A stretch of 64,000 nt of DNA. Source: Moringa oleifera (taxonomy: Eukaryota; Streptophyta; Magnoliopsida; Brassicales; Moringaceae). The translations under genes were made by a program, and so were the position numbers. Within the stretch, counting starts at the first letter, position 1. Each line of letters begins with the position of its first letter. The DNA is taken from positions 2,557,001 through 2,621,000 of the forward strand of contig JAJFZO010000579.1 in NCBI GenBank assembly GCA_021397835.1, written 5' to 3'. This document shows, in pieces, positions 37,250 through 48,730 of the stretch. The notes under the pieces are model-generated. The model saw only the letters and a list, made by a program, of their open reading frames with translations, was not told the DNA's origin and made no database searches.

Positions 37250-38024
37250 ATGGCGTTGGTTCGTGTGGCTTCGAGAAACCTGCAACAGAAGGTGTCATCT
37301 GCTCCTCTCATGGGTCATAACTATGTCGGTGAGAGGAGTCTCGGTGGGTTGCAGAGGCAAAGGACGGCCAATGAGTTATTGAAGAGGTTTATGGCGACGG
37401 CTAGTGATGAGAAACAAGATAGCAAAGAAGTCGCCGTCTCTGACAGGAAGTCTTCACGGCAGGTGTTTCCGAGGAGGAGAGGCCGGAGGGGCCTCTGGAG
37501 GAGCGCGGACCCTGACTTCGTCCCTGCCCTTTATGGTAGTCGAAGCTAATAACCCTCTTCTTCTTGTTCAGATTCAAACCCAATTGGGTACTGACGAGCT
37601 CTCTGTTTCCTCTGCAGAGTTCTTTCCATCCGGACTCGGAAATGCTCTCCTGCAAGCAACCCAGAACATAAACAGACTATTCGAGAACCTCCACCTGTCA
37701 CCGTCTCTACTCGCCGGCCGTGTAAAAGAACAAGACGAGTGCTACGTCCTCCGTTACGAGATGCCGGGACTAGGCAAAGAGGACGTCAAGGTCACTGTGG
37801 ACGACGGGTGGTTATCGATAAAGGGAGAGCAGAAGGAGGAGAAGGGAGATGGACCAAACGATGAGTACTGGTCATCGTCGAGGATCTACGATTACTGCCT
37901 CGCATTGCCGGACGACGCGAAAGTGGACGAGATCAAAGCAGAGTTGAAGGACGGCGTGCTGTCTGTTACGATTCCGAGAACTGAGAAGCCGAAGAAGGAT
38001 GTGAAGGAGATCAAAGTCGTGTAG
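37250..38024 (+). CDS. Mitochondrial small heat-shock protein (HSP22/23-M class)
   Basis: Two exons, 37250-37535 and 37618-38024, separated by an 82-nt GT-AG intron, give 230 residues. This ATP-independent chaperone class holds unfolding proteins in the mitochondrial matrix. The N-terminus (MALVRVASRNLQQ, Arg/Ser-rich, almost no acid) is a presequence, with a likely cleavage region around RFMATASDE (residues 47-54). The organelle-sHSP phrase FPRRRGRRGLWR (about 73-84) precedes the intron. After it come PSGLGNALLQATQNINRLFE and the alpha-crystallin domain (about 131-216), including YEMPGLGKEDVKV and the closing GVLSVTIPR (208-216). The C-terminus ends KEIKVV, an I-x-V-type tail. I prefer the ATG at 37250 over one 33 bases upstream because it starts the targeting peptide directly. 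The intron at the acceptor before FFPSG matches the conserved site in this class. I saw no textbook heat-shock element in the 300 bp upstream. AATAAA lies near 38082. Confidence 0.94.
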
Positions 38025-38159
38025 TTGATCTGAGTTCATGATTTTGTGTTTCTTCAGAGTGGATGATAAATAACCTTTCTGTAATAAATCATGAGCTCGA
38101 TGGGTTGTGCAGTTCTGATCTTGTTTCTTCAGTGTCTTCATGAGCAAGAGATTTCACTA

Positions 38160-41100
38160 ACAACTCCATTGGAGAGAGGAGAAAAGGAAAAATTAAAATA
38201 AAGGAAATAAGATAATTTTAGGGTAAATTTAAGAAATTTTTTTAATTAAATTTAGGTATCAATAGTAGATTTTATTTTATTTTATTTTATTTTTTAAAAT
38301 GATTTAAGTAAATTTTATATTTTATTTTGAGTTTGTTATTAAATTTAAAATAATTTTTTATAGTTTTTAAAAATCTTGACTATGTAAAAATTAAAAATAT
38401 TTTTAACATATTTTGACTTTTTGTGATAATTGTAATAATTTTTCACACTTGTGTCCTGAATGAGGACTGGCAAGCTGCGACACAGGGGCCCCACAAAATG
38501 ACGTGGTGCTCATGATTTCAACAGTTAACGTAAGAAAGCGTGAAAAGTGGTCGGGTCTTACCGTGCGGACTTATCAGAGGAAGGGTGGGGGTCCATTGAC
38601 TGATGTCTGATCAGATGACCCCAGAGGGCTCGCTGTGACATCAGAACCGTTTGCAGGAGAGATCAGATCGCATGCTTTTCTTGAATCATTAGTCATCACT
38701 GTTTGATAACTCGTTGGCCTCACTTTAGTGCTTTGTACTTCCCTGCTTCACACAACAACACTGACCGTTCATCACTGTCACATGTTCTTTAATCTCATTA
38801 TCACTCAATATAGATTAAAAAATTAAATTATGACATTTTTTTAAATTACGTGGATTTCATAATTATATATTTGACCTAAAATAAAAGTTAGTTCATATTT
38901 TTTTTAAAGTATTAATACCAAATACATTATTTTAATTTTAAATATTAAATTATAAACTTATTTACAAATGTGCTTAAGTATGCAAATAAAGATTTTGATG
39001 AGCTTGATAAATATATTTTATAGATAAAAAAATAAATTAATTTTATATTAATTTTTAAATTATAAATAATGATTTGTATTATTTTTCAAAACTAATAGTT
39101 CGATTTTATCTTTTTAAAAGTTATATTGTGATGGCTTTTAATAAGAATGTAATATATGATAATTAAATGAATTTAATAGTTAATTTTTTATTAATATTAT
39201 AATAAATTATAGAAATATTTTTTATAATTTTTTATTAAAAAACAGTATAAAATTTAAATTAATGAAAAATCTGCATCCCATGAACTATTGAACGGTGGGA
39301 TACCCCATTGGATAATCCCAAATAAGGTCTTTAGAAATTAATGAGAGGAATTTGGGAAGTGGGAAGTTGAATTCAAAAGAGGAGTAAATAGTTAAATGCA
39401 CAGTCTTCAAGGAGGCAGTTAATTTTCCTTATTTATGACTCTGAAGAAGGTAAAAAATCAACCCTAAATAAGGTAAAAAAAAAATTTCGTTCACGCGCCA
39501 ACCTATTAGCTGTTTTAGCCCTGCAAAGTTACCTGTGGGGTTAAAATTTTCTGCGGCTTTCTCCACACTAGAACAGTAACACTACAGTGAATGACAAATG
39601 CAGTGCCGGTACTTAATTCCAAGTAGGAATTAACACAGCACCTAGTTTTCTTTTTACGGAGTAAGTTTGTTTTTTTTTAAAGAAAAATAACTATTATTTC
39701 GTGTAAAAGAAAAACTTATATATGACAAAAAAAGATAAAAGCGATTTAAATTTATGAATTTTATTTTTTCAATTAAATCATAATTTTTAAATAATTTGTA
39801 AAATTATTTTGATTTATTAATTTAGATAAAATTAAATTATTTAAATATTTTTAAAAATTAAATATGTTTATATTAAAAATATTTCATAATAAATTTTGAT
39901 TTAAAATTTTTTATAGATATAAAAATATATTAAAACTATCATTATAAAATAATAATTTTTTAATGCAAAAACGTTTTTAAAAATATTTACACGACAAAAT
40001 TTTAAAAATTTTATAAAAAATAGGTTGTCAATATAAAATTATTAAAATTTGAAAAATCAAATTGAAATAAAATATGAAATTTATTTGAATAATTTTTGGT
40101 ATTTCAATAATAAAAATATTAATAATTTGTAATAATTATTTTTATTAATATCTAATTAAAATAAAATTAATATATTAAATTTATTTGAAAACGTATTAAA
40201 AGTTAAGATTTGATGAAAGATTTTTTTAATAAAACCTAAAGTTTGAAATGATCTTAACCTAAAAAAGCTTTAGGTATGAATTAACTACATTTATTATTGA
40301 GTAAATATCAATAATAAATTTTGAAACTATACCCATTTTTCATTTTATACTTCAAAATATCAAGCAGATCTATTGTGTATATGATATTTTAATTTAATTT
40401 AATGTAAACTCTATAAAAAATTAAAAATTAAAAATATTATATAACTAAATTTGATTTGAAACTTTTTATTAATATTAAAAAATATTTAAGTTATTTTTAT
40501 AAAAATTAAATTTTAAAATATTATATATGTAGTCAAAAATTTTTAATTTTAAAAAATAAATTTTAAAAGAAGTATAAAATTTATTTAAACTATTTTAAAA
40601 ATATTTTAACATTATAAATATTTTTAAATTTTTATGGACTATTTGAGTTAAAGTTTAATTTATATTGAATGAATAAATTAGATGCATAATTGATTTAATT
40701 TATATATTAAAATTTTAATTTATAAATAGGTATAATTAATTTTTTTAATAATTAATAATGCTATTAAATTGACTTAAACAGAGTGTTGTCTTTTTGGTAA
40801 TGATAACATCGAGTATCAATATAAGAGCAACAAATTAAGATGTTAATTCTTCCATATGCAATAATAATACCATATTTTTGGGTAACAGAAGAAGGATTTA
40901 AAGGAATAAAAAAAAAGGACCAAATGGGCATTGCAAGTTTGTTTATTGAGATTATAATTAAAGCTAAAATAATAAAAATTTTAATCAACTGATTGAAATT
41001 AGGCGGCTGAGATCAGCTGGTAATAAGGAAAAGAGAGAAAAAAAAAGAAAAAAGAAAAAAAAACAGTTTTAGAATTTAACTCACTGTTAGAACAACTGTT

Positions 41101-41700
41101 TTCAGATGCTTTAACTTCTGAACTGATCTGTACGTCCGTACAAGAGGCCACCGCCTGTACTGTCCACCATCACAACTATTTCTCTCCCATATTAAAAAGT
41201 TGGGTCCTCTTTGGTTGTTTTCAAAAAATAGATAAATAATAAATAAAACCATAATAAGGGCAAAATGGGTAATTTGGTTTTTTCATTGCTCTTCCATATT
41301 TTTATAATTTATAATAATAATAATGTAAATATAAAAAAACACATGAATAATTTAAATTATTAATTTTATTAAACTATTATATATATATATTATATTTTAG
41401 TTTAAATAAAAAATATTAATAGCGAACAAAACAGTCAAGTAAGCTAATCCCGACGAGGGAAATAAGCCAACGGGGAGTCGAGTCCGGTCCCCCCAAAAAG
41501 CCTAAAAGTCAAGTTCTCAGGTTCCCCAGGAAACGTAATTTGGTTTCACAAAGAGTTAAAGCCTTTCAATTGAGCAACAAGCCATCAGCAGCAGAGAACT
41601 GTCTCCTCTTCCGCAGGCAACAGTCACCATTGTTGTAACAGTATCTAAAAGAAATCACTGTGCATGTATCCTCTTCCTTTTATTAATTGCCCAATCCATT
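38160..41700. other. Intergenic region, AT-rich with small islands
   Basis: No coding exon recognised. 38440-38790 and 39280-39640 are balanced-composition islands without long frames; the first contains GACGTGG and several TGATCAGAT-like words. 38820-39270 and 39660-40980 are very A/T-rich. 41420-41784 has ordinary composition and is probably promoter and leader of the EPFL gene, with pyrimidine-rich sequence near 41600-41750. Confidence 0.55.
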
Positions 41701-41784
41701 TCCATAGCATCTCCTGTTCTCTCCCAGATCTCTTTCTTTACTGTGACAAACATCAGGAATTAGCCTGAAGTACTGTACCAGACA

Positions 41785-42195
41785 ATGATGCTTGTTCCAT
41801 CAACCACACATGGCCTCAGACCCGTTGCAGTAATAATTACTCTCGCTTTCATGTTTTCTCTCACGGTTCTCCCTCCCACATCAGGTAAACTCCATACCCG
41901 TTTGATTGTAAACTTGTTTACCAAGCTGATCAAGTTCCGAAATTCGGTATCTTTTGTTTTGTGGGCAGTTGGGTATCTGTTTGCTCGAGAAGGCCATGGA
42001 AGTTTGCAGGAGAAGAAGATGGTGTTGGGTTCAAAGCCGCCTGGTTGCGTGAACAAGTGCATGAACTGCAGACCTTGCTTGGCCACCCTGGTGATCCCTA
42101 ACCATCAAAAGAAACCAGCCTCTCATGGTGAGGATGATACATACTATCTCCTCTCATGGAAGTGCAGATGCGGGAACAAGCTCTATCAACCTTGA
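41785..42195 (+). CDS. EPIDERMAL PATTERNING FACTOR-LIKE (EPFL) secreted peptide precursor
   Basis: Spliced model 41785-41884 plus 41969-42195 gives 108 residues. Residues about 12-33 (LRPVAVIITLAFMFSLTVLP) form a signal-peptide core. The C-terminus is an EPF/EPFL mature domain: GSKPPGC, then CVNKCMNCRPC (Cys60, 64, 67, 70), a loop rich in His and Lys, then WKCRCGNKLYQP (Cys99, 101). Six cysteines would make three disulfides. Family members are apoplastic ligands of ERECTA-family receptor kinases and TOO MANY MOUTHS, acting in stomatal patterning and growth. The loop and the YYLLSWKCRC block remind me most of EPFL8-type members, but that subtype is uncertain. The 84-nt intron (GTAAAC to GGCAG) is a multiple of three and has no stop, so an unspliced 136-residue reading also exists; splicing is preferred because EPF genes carry an intron after the signal region and the extra segment resembles nothing in the family. 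Confidence 0.88.
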   Translation: MMLVPSTTHGLRPVAVIITLAFMFSLTVLPPTSGKLHTRLIVNLFTKLIKFRNSVSFVLWAVGYLFAREGHGSLQEKKMVLGSKPPGCVNKCMNCRPCLATLVIPNHQKKPASHGEDDTYYLLSWKCRCGNKLYQP

Positions 42196-42674
42196 TCTCT
42201 CTCTGCAAAACACAGCTAGCATTACTTGTAAACATATTATAACTACCAACATGTCTCCATGAGTATGTGCATATGCTTTATTATAGCTTAGGGTTTCATC
42301 ATCCTCTCTCTCTCTCTCTGTGTCTCTGGTTTGTCTTGAGGAGGATGATGATGGATGTGTGGAAGTTATATGTAACGAAGGTACTTTGATTTTCTGTTTT
42401 AAAAGTTTCGTTAGTTGAGCTAGTTTTGTGTACTGTTTTAATGGTGCGATGGGTTTCATGCAAATGTTGATAGCTGGGATGAAAAGACTTGTCGGGTCTG
42501 TTGATGTGTGAAAGGCTAAAAGAAGGGCTCATAAATGTAACCAAACCTGGAAACCTCACGTGTCCATATAAGCAGGTCACCACAAGACGAGCGCTTCAAA
42601 TGATTCTCTCTTGTGATGGCATTGCAAATGTGGTAGCTGGTAAGAGCAAGATCTAGTCGAACGAGCGGAGCAGA

Positions 42675-42968
42675 AGTTGAAAAGAGATACGAAGGAGATG
42701 TTTTTGGATTCCTGTATGAACAGTGATGGCTCAGAAATATAGTTATTAGGTTTTATATTTGTATTTATATCTAAGTTTAGTATTAGATCACTTTTAACTT
42801 ATGTACAAATTTTATTTATATTCTTATCTTTTTGTGGATTCTTTGTCACGTGGGTTTGGACTTTCATGGTGGTCTTTTCCTCATTCAATGGACTTGAACT
42901 CCTTGCTTGGTTTGATGGGTTTGGCCCACTGCATCAATTCTCTCTTAATATCTTTCCTCAAACGTAAG
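42675..42968 (-). repeat. 3' LTR of the decayed copia element (left LTR)
   Basis: About 294 bp with the same word order as 47087-47374: GAAAAGAG, ATTCCTG.ATGAACAGTGA, TTTGTATTTATAT, AGTATTA.ATCA, TTCTTAT, TTTGTCA.GTGGGT, AATGGACTTGA, CTTGCTTGGTTTGATGGGTTTG. Divergence and indels are substantial, implying an old insertion. Boundaries are approximate. Confidence 0.75.
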
Positions 42969-43718
42969 GGAGAAGCTTGTATCTGGAGTCTGCTTCGAAG
43001 TAGATTGAACGGAGACACAGCCGAGCCTTGGTGAGGATATCGATAATTTGCTCAGAAGAAGGTATGTAATTTACTTTGAGACAACCATTTGTTGATTTGA
43101 TCTATGAAAAAGTGAAGTTTAATTTTTATGCGTTTTCTCTGGGAATGAAAAATGAAGTTTGCAACGAGAGTGACAGCCCTTTGATTCACACACCATAAAA
43201 TTGTCCAACGTGTTGGGAGAAGCTGTGTTTCTCAAGGAAGAGAGTTGATCCAAAGAGTTTCACCTGTTGCATGTGCCAAGGCCTTGTACTCCGACTCTGT
43301 GCTAGATCATGCGACAGATTGCTTCTTAGAGCTCCATGAAATGAGGTTATTCCCGAGATAGATAGAGTGACCACGGATGGATTGGCGATCGTCGAGGCAA
43401 CAAGCTCAACAGGCGTTAGAGAAGGCAAGAATTTGGAACTACTTTGTGGGTTGAAAGAGGAGGTCGTAGTGAGTAGTTCCTCTGAGATACCGGAGCAGTC
43501 GCTTGCAGGCTCGTTAGTGATCAAAGTTTGGGACGTGGAGAAATTGGCTGACTTTATTGACAATGAATGAGATATTGGGGGTGAGTGTGAGATATTAAAA
43601 TGAGCCAAGGGATCGGCGGTTGTAGGTCGGGTTGACAGAGGAGAACTTGAGGAAATTGAGAGAGGAGGGCCAGTTAACAGAGGAGTGGGAAAATGCTTAC
43701 AGGATTGAAGCTAGGTTG

Positions 43719-43910
43719 TTAGAAGATCTGAAATGGATTTGGATTGGGTGAGAAATAGGCCTTGAGAGGTTCTGTGAGCTTCAATGCCAAAGAAGTAGTG
43801 AAGAGGACCAAGGTGTGTTTGAGAGCTAATTTCTGGTAAAGCTTGGAAATAAAGAATTTGATAAGATCAAAGTTGTCACCTGTAATAACGATGTCATTTA
43901 CATAAACCAA
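43719..43910 (-). pseudogene. Copia reverse-transcriptase fragment
   Basis: The minus-strand frame begins VYVNDIVITGDNFDLI, the strand-loop around the reverse-transcriptase catalytic motif (normally YVDDI). The first catalytic Asp is replaced by Asn, and the frame loses resemblance after about 35 residues. Remains of the RNase H end lie further left (about 43040-43330), e.g. a piece reading HSQRKRIKIKLHFFIDQIN. Confidence 0.75.
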
Positions 43911-45119
43911 GACATAAACTTTGTTGTTCCCTGCTAAAAAGAAGAAAAGTGAGTTATCAGATATTGAGTACTAGGTACCCCAACTGAATAATGTGCAGCG
44001 AAGACTGTGAAACCAGGCACAGTGAGTCTGTTTAAGGACGTAAACACCTTGCGAAGACAGTAGACATGATTAGGTTTTAGGGGATCAATGAACCCTTCTA
44101 GCTAAGACATGTAAATAGTTTCTTGAAGTATGCCAGAAAGGCATTTTGGATGTCAAGTTGCTCAATGGGTCATCTGTTTGATGACAGGGTTAACAGTTTG
44201 AAAAAATCAACTCCTAGGATTTGTTGAAAATCCTTTGCAACTCATCTTGCTTTGTGTTTCTTAAAGCTGCCATCAACACGATATTTGATCTTGAAAATCT
44301 ATTTGTTGTCAATAATTTTGTGATGTGGAGGTGAATGTACTAACTCTCAAGTTTTGTTTTGTAGGAGTGCTTAATATTCAGTGAGGATGGCTGCTTTCTA
44401 GATAGGGTTGATCAAATCTGCAGTGGTGGAAGTGGGCAGTGGCTGTGGGCACCAAGTGGAATTAAGTAAGACTTTTGGTTTAAAAATGCCTTCTTGAGTC
44501 CTGGTGATCATTGGTTGAGAAGGTAGTTTAAGTGGTCTTGTTAATATAGTAGCTAAAATAGAGATGAGAAGAGGAGTAGGTGAGGTGGTGAGGAAGTGTA
44601 TGAGGTAGAAATGGGTGAAGGAGAGGGAGAGGGTAAACTAGGTGAATGTGAAGTGAAGGATGTGAAGGGTGTTGGTGTGGAAGGTGTAGGACAAGTAAAG
44701 TATGCTGAGGGTCGACACTGGTACCATCAATCCTAGGGATGAGACTAGATGAAGGGAAACAGATGAGACTTGGGTGGGCATAGAAATTGCATCTGTATTA
44801 GAGAAGAAATCAGAGAAAGGAAACTCATTTTCATTGAATATGACATATCTTAAGATGCATATATGACAAGAAAGATAAAGACACTTTTAATCTTTGTGGG
44901 AAGGACTATAGCTTAGAAGTAAGCATTTGATAGATGTAAAGTCCATTTTGTGTATATTATAGGCTCAAAGATGTGGGTAACATGTACAGCCAGAGGTCTT
45001 AAGAAAAATGTAGTCGAGTTTTTGATGAAACAATTTTTGTGATGGTGATAAATTGGATAGGATAGTAGCAGGCAATCTGTTGATGAGGTACACTGGCAGT
45101 GTGCAAAGTATCCCATCAG

Positions 45120-45310
45120 AATTTTAATGTTAAGGAGGCTTGACTGAGTTGGGTAAAGCCTAACTCAGTTATGTGTCTATGCTTTCTTTCCGCGTTTCCA
45201 TTTTGTTGATGGATATGTGGGTATGGATGCCAAATTGTTATACCTTGCTGATTAAGGAAATGAATAAATGATCTGTATTCTCTTGCCCAATCATTTTGGA
45301 TGACTTTGAT
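45120..45310 (-). pseudogene. Copia integrase core fragment
   Basis: The minus strand reads IKVIQNDWAREYRSF then QQGITIWHPYPHIHQQNGNA and ERKHRHITELG. This matches the second half of the copia integrase core, where the usual pattern is S-D-N-G...F, then H-T-P-Q-Q-N-G-V-A-E-R-K-H-R. The catalytic Asp region is altered (Q-N-D-W for the usual S-D-N-G), while the Glu-bearing AERKH is kept. Confidence 0.75.
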
Positions 45311-46198
45311 GGTAGTGTTTAGGAGATTTTCAACTTGTTTCTTGAAGTAGATAAAAACTTGTAGTGCTTATGACTTATCTTTGAATGGATAGATCCATGT
45401 ATATCTAGAGAAATCATCTATAATATATATAGATGATATCCGTAACCTTCTCTAAAAATTATATGTGAAGGACCCAAAGGTCTGTGTAAATTAGTTCTAG
45501 GGGTGAAGAAGTATTAGTTTGAAATAGATTAAATGAAAGATTATGGCTCTTACCAATGACAAAAGATAAGCAAAAAGAACTTACTAACCTTAAAAGAAGT
45601 AGTACAAGATCTTTTGATGACCGTAAACACTGAATCCGATGGATGGCTTGGACATCTATGACATGGAAGCAGTGGTTGCTTCCTTGTTGAATCTTATTTT
45701 AGGCTTGACTGACTGTAGGTACCAGTAGGGGCTGATGGAAGAAGTAGATACAATCCATCTTTAGCCTGACCTTTCAGCAACATTCTATTGGTGGTCTGAT
45801 CCTTCATAAAGCAATAACCATCATTAAAAATCACAAACACATTATTTTCAACAATGGGTTTAGATATGCTAATGAGAATTTTGAAAAGTGCAGGTACCCC
45901 AAGGATGTCTTTAAGATGCAGATTGATATTTGGTAAGTATGTAGGTAGGATATTATAACCTGTATGAGAGATGAGTGCTTTACCACTTTCGGTGATCAGT
46001 TTTTTTACTAGTGTAGTCTGACCTCAATGACAGGTTATCAAGATTTGCAGTGACATGATTCGAGGCTCCACTATCAGCATATCAACCAGGATCTATGATG
46101 GAATTGGTGGACACTAGGTAAGCATTCTGGTAATTGTTGCTACTGCCTGCACTAGTGTTATTGTTATGTTATTGAAACGATTCTTCGAATCTATACCA

Positions 46199-47054
46199 AC
46201 AATCGTGAGCTGTGTGTCCATGTTTGGCACAAATCTGGCATGTAGATCTAGTGTCATTTCTTGCTCTTCCACGTCCATTCATTTTTCCTCCACTTTGTCT
46301 GTGATTTGGAGTTGTTATTTCTCCATAGATTTCCATTCTTTTTGTTTTTGTTGAAGGCTACATTGGCCACTAGATTAACGTTGTTAATGCCTCTTGATTG
46401 TATTATTCCAACCTCTGTTCATGACTCAAAAGTAGCATTAGGATTTCTTGCAAAGAAAGTTCATCAGTTCTTGATTGAACATGAATAGCAAGTGCATCAA
46501 AATCTTTACCTATGCCAGTAAGTAGGGCAATGATGAACTCCAAGTCAGATATTGGATTCCTTGTCATGGCTATGCTATCAGTTATACCTTTAAGTTGGTT
46601 ATAATAACTTCATATCGATGATGAACCCTTCTTTGTTGAATAGAGGGTAGATTTGAGTTGCATATACTTCGACTTCATTTGAGTCCCGAAGAGTCTTTCT
46701 ACATCAGTCCATGTTCCAGGTGCTGTAGTGTCAGTTTTGATTTGACTGAGAATGTCTATTGAATCCAATCTTGGTAAGCTGCGTCGTCTTCGATCTTTGT
46801 TTTCCTTCATAGTCTAATGATTGGAAAGTTATTGGTGGACAGAGATTTGTGCCAAGTAAGAAGCCTTCTATTTTGTGCCCTCTAGTTAGGGCTAGCACTT
46901 GATTCTTCCATATAACATAGTTTTCTCTGTGTAGTTTGAAGCTAAATTGAAAATTGAGCGATACAGAAAATGGGAAGACATTTTTGATGGTCTGGCTGTT
47001 TGCAAGGTGAGATGAAGCATTGTTTTTGTGACCTGAATCACTGGAAGAAGCCAT
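46199..47054 (-). pseudogene. Copia gag remnant with CCHC zinc knuckle
   Basis: From MASSSDSGHKNNASSHLANS through FQFSFKLHRENYVIWKNQVL (UBN2/gag-like, Leu..Asn-Tyr..Trp pattern) and a segment DTTAPGTWTDVERLFG, down to the knuckle CQICAKHGHTAHDC at 46240-46199. At least one frameshift near 46740-46800 and stop codons interrupt the frame. Confidence 0.75.
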
Positions 47055-47070
47055 GGATGCAGGTCTTGAA

Positions 47071-47085
47071 GGCTCTGATACCAAG
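47071..47085 (-). other. Primer-binding site of the copia element
   Basis: The minus strand reads CTTGGTATCAGAGCC, the standard plant copia primer-binding site complementary to the 3' end of initiator tRNA-Met. It sits next to the inner edge of the right LTR and fixes the element's orientation. Confidence 0.85.
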
Positions 47086-47086
47086 A

Positions 47087-47374
47087 TAGAAAAGAGAGAT
47101 TTTTGAATTCCTGCATGAACAGTGACAATTCAGACAAAGAGGCTTGAGGCTTTACATTTGTATTTATATATAGGTCTAGTATTACATCATTTTTAATCTA
47201 CTTACAGTCTTTGTTTGACTGTTTATCAGGTATTATTCTTATGTTTTTTGGCTCTTTGTCATGTGGGTGTTTGTTGATTTAATGGACTTGATCTTTGCTT
47301 GGATACTTGATAGAATGGATTTACCCTTGCTTGGTTTGATGGGTTTGAATTCTATCTTACCAAAAAAGGATCAA
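47087..47374 (-). repeat. 5' LTR of the decayed copia element (right LTR)
   Basis: About 288 bp, partner of 42675-42968. On the minus strand it begins TGTTGATCCTTTTTTGG and ends just before the primer-binding site. It shares ordered words with the left LTR despite many changes. Confidence 0.75.
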
Positions 47375-47379
47375 CATCT

Positions 47380-48720
47380 CCAAATTGATATTGAATTGTA
47401 CTGATATTTTAAAAGGATTATGATATATGATAATTTAATAAAATAAATAGTTAAGATATATTTTATTTATTTTTAAGTACATGTTATTAAAATTTTTCAA
47501 AAATATTATTTCTTTTTAAATTAATTTTAATTAAAATGTAGTCAAATAAAATGTGATTGATCAAAATTGAATTTTAATTTAAATTACTGTGAAAAAAGCA
47601 TATGATTAATTTTTAAAATTATATTTATTTTGAGTTAATTTTTTAATTTTAAATAATTTTTTATTATTGAGTTATTTATTATGAACTTTTAAATTTTTAA
47701 CAATAAATTTTTTTAAAAGATATTTTTAATACTTAAAAATAATAAAATTTTTATGATAGTAGTTTTAGCAAACATATATATATATATACATATTTTCTAT
47801 TTATAAAAAATTTTAAATTAAAATTTATGACACAAAATCTTCTATATGAATATTCTGTAACTTTTAATTTTTTTAATAATATTTAATTTGATTCGATTTG
47901 TAAATTAATTTTTTTAAAAAAATGTTTGTCAAAATTTTAGGAAATATTTATTTTTTAAAATTTTTTTATCACTTTAATGTAGTAAATTACTGGCATACTC
48001 TTTTATTCTGTTTTAAAAGATGATAAACCCAAATCAACCAAGTTTTTGAATATTAAATTAAAAGATATTGCATATTTGAATTTTTTTAATAACTTATTTT
48101 AAAAATGTATAATGGTAACAGTAAGGTTACAAAATTGTTGAAATTAAAAAATCTTTTATTCACTTATAAGTCTAAAGCAAGATTGTCTGTGTTTGAACAA
48201 AATATAACTAATTTGTGTATATCCAATATAATTCCTTGAACTAAAAATCATGTATATTTTATTTTATTTTATTTTAAATTTAAATTTCAGTTTTATTAGT
48301 ATGATTTATGTTAATCTTTTGAATAAATTTCTATATCTAAATTGAATAGACATAATTTTTCAACTATTTTTTTAATTTTTCACCAATATAATAAATTATG
48401 AAACTAATTTTTTAAATTAAAAGATCATTAAGGAATCCCATGCAGCAAAAATGATTAAAAAATAAAAAGATAAAAAAATGTTTAGTGGGCCAAGAAAATA
48501 ACAAAGGCCTAATCATTTTCTATGTACCTGGACAGGAGATCCACCAATGAATTGTAGGCCCACATTGAAAATTTGGACCCGATATTGTTTGCAGGCCCGA
48601 CCCAATTAATCACCCCCAATGCACCCGCCCAAAACAAAAGAGAGAAAAAGAAAATAATAAAGATCTTCATATATTTAATTAAAAAAGGTGAACTTTTCCA
48701 TTTCATGTTTTCAGTTTCTC
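47380..48720. other. AT-rich intergenic region
   Basis: No gene recognised. Strongly A/T-rich to about 48430. 48480-48700 has ordinary composition and is probably the promoter and leader of the next gene, with GGCCCA-type words (48486-48492, 48556-48562) common in promoters of plant housekeeping and organelle-related genes. Confidence 0.55.
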
Positions 48721-48730
48721 TCGCCCTGAA

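Larger units (their letters stand above)
42675..47374 (-). mobile_element. Decayed Ty1/copia LTR retrotransposon, minus strand
   Basis: About 4.7 kb with a direct LTR at each end, oriented right to left. A primer-binding site complementary to initiator tRNA-Met, TTGGTATCAGAGCC on the minus strand (47071-47084), adjoins the right LTR. Going left come a copia-type gag (MASSSDSGHKNN near 47054), a CCHC knuckle CQICAKHGHTAHDC (46199-46240), integrase pieces (about 45120-45310, with H-x-H-Q-Q-N-G-N-A-E-R-K-H) and a reverse-transcriptase piece with YVNDIVITGDN (ending near 43910), the copia order gag, integrase, reverse transcriptase. Frames are broken throughout and the catalytic YVDD is YVND, so it cannot transpose itself. 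No target-site duplication was identified. Confidence 0.85.

Noticed and set aside
36896..37250. Heat-shock element upstream of the sHSP gene
   Set aside because: GAA and TTC triplets occur but not as three properly spaced alternating units, so I cannot call one.
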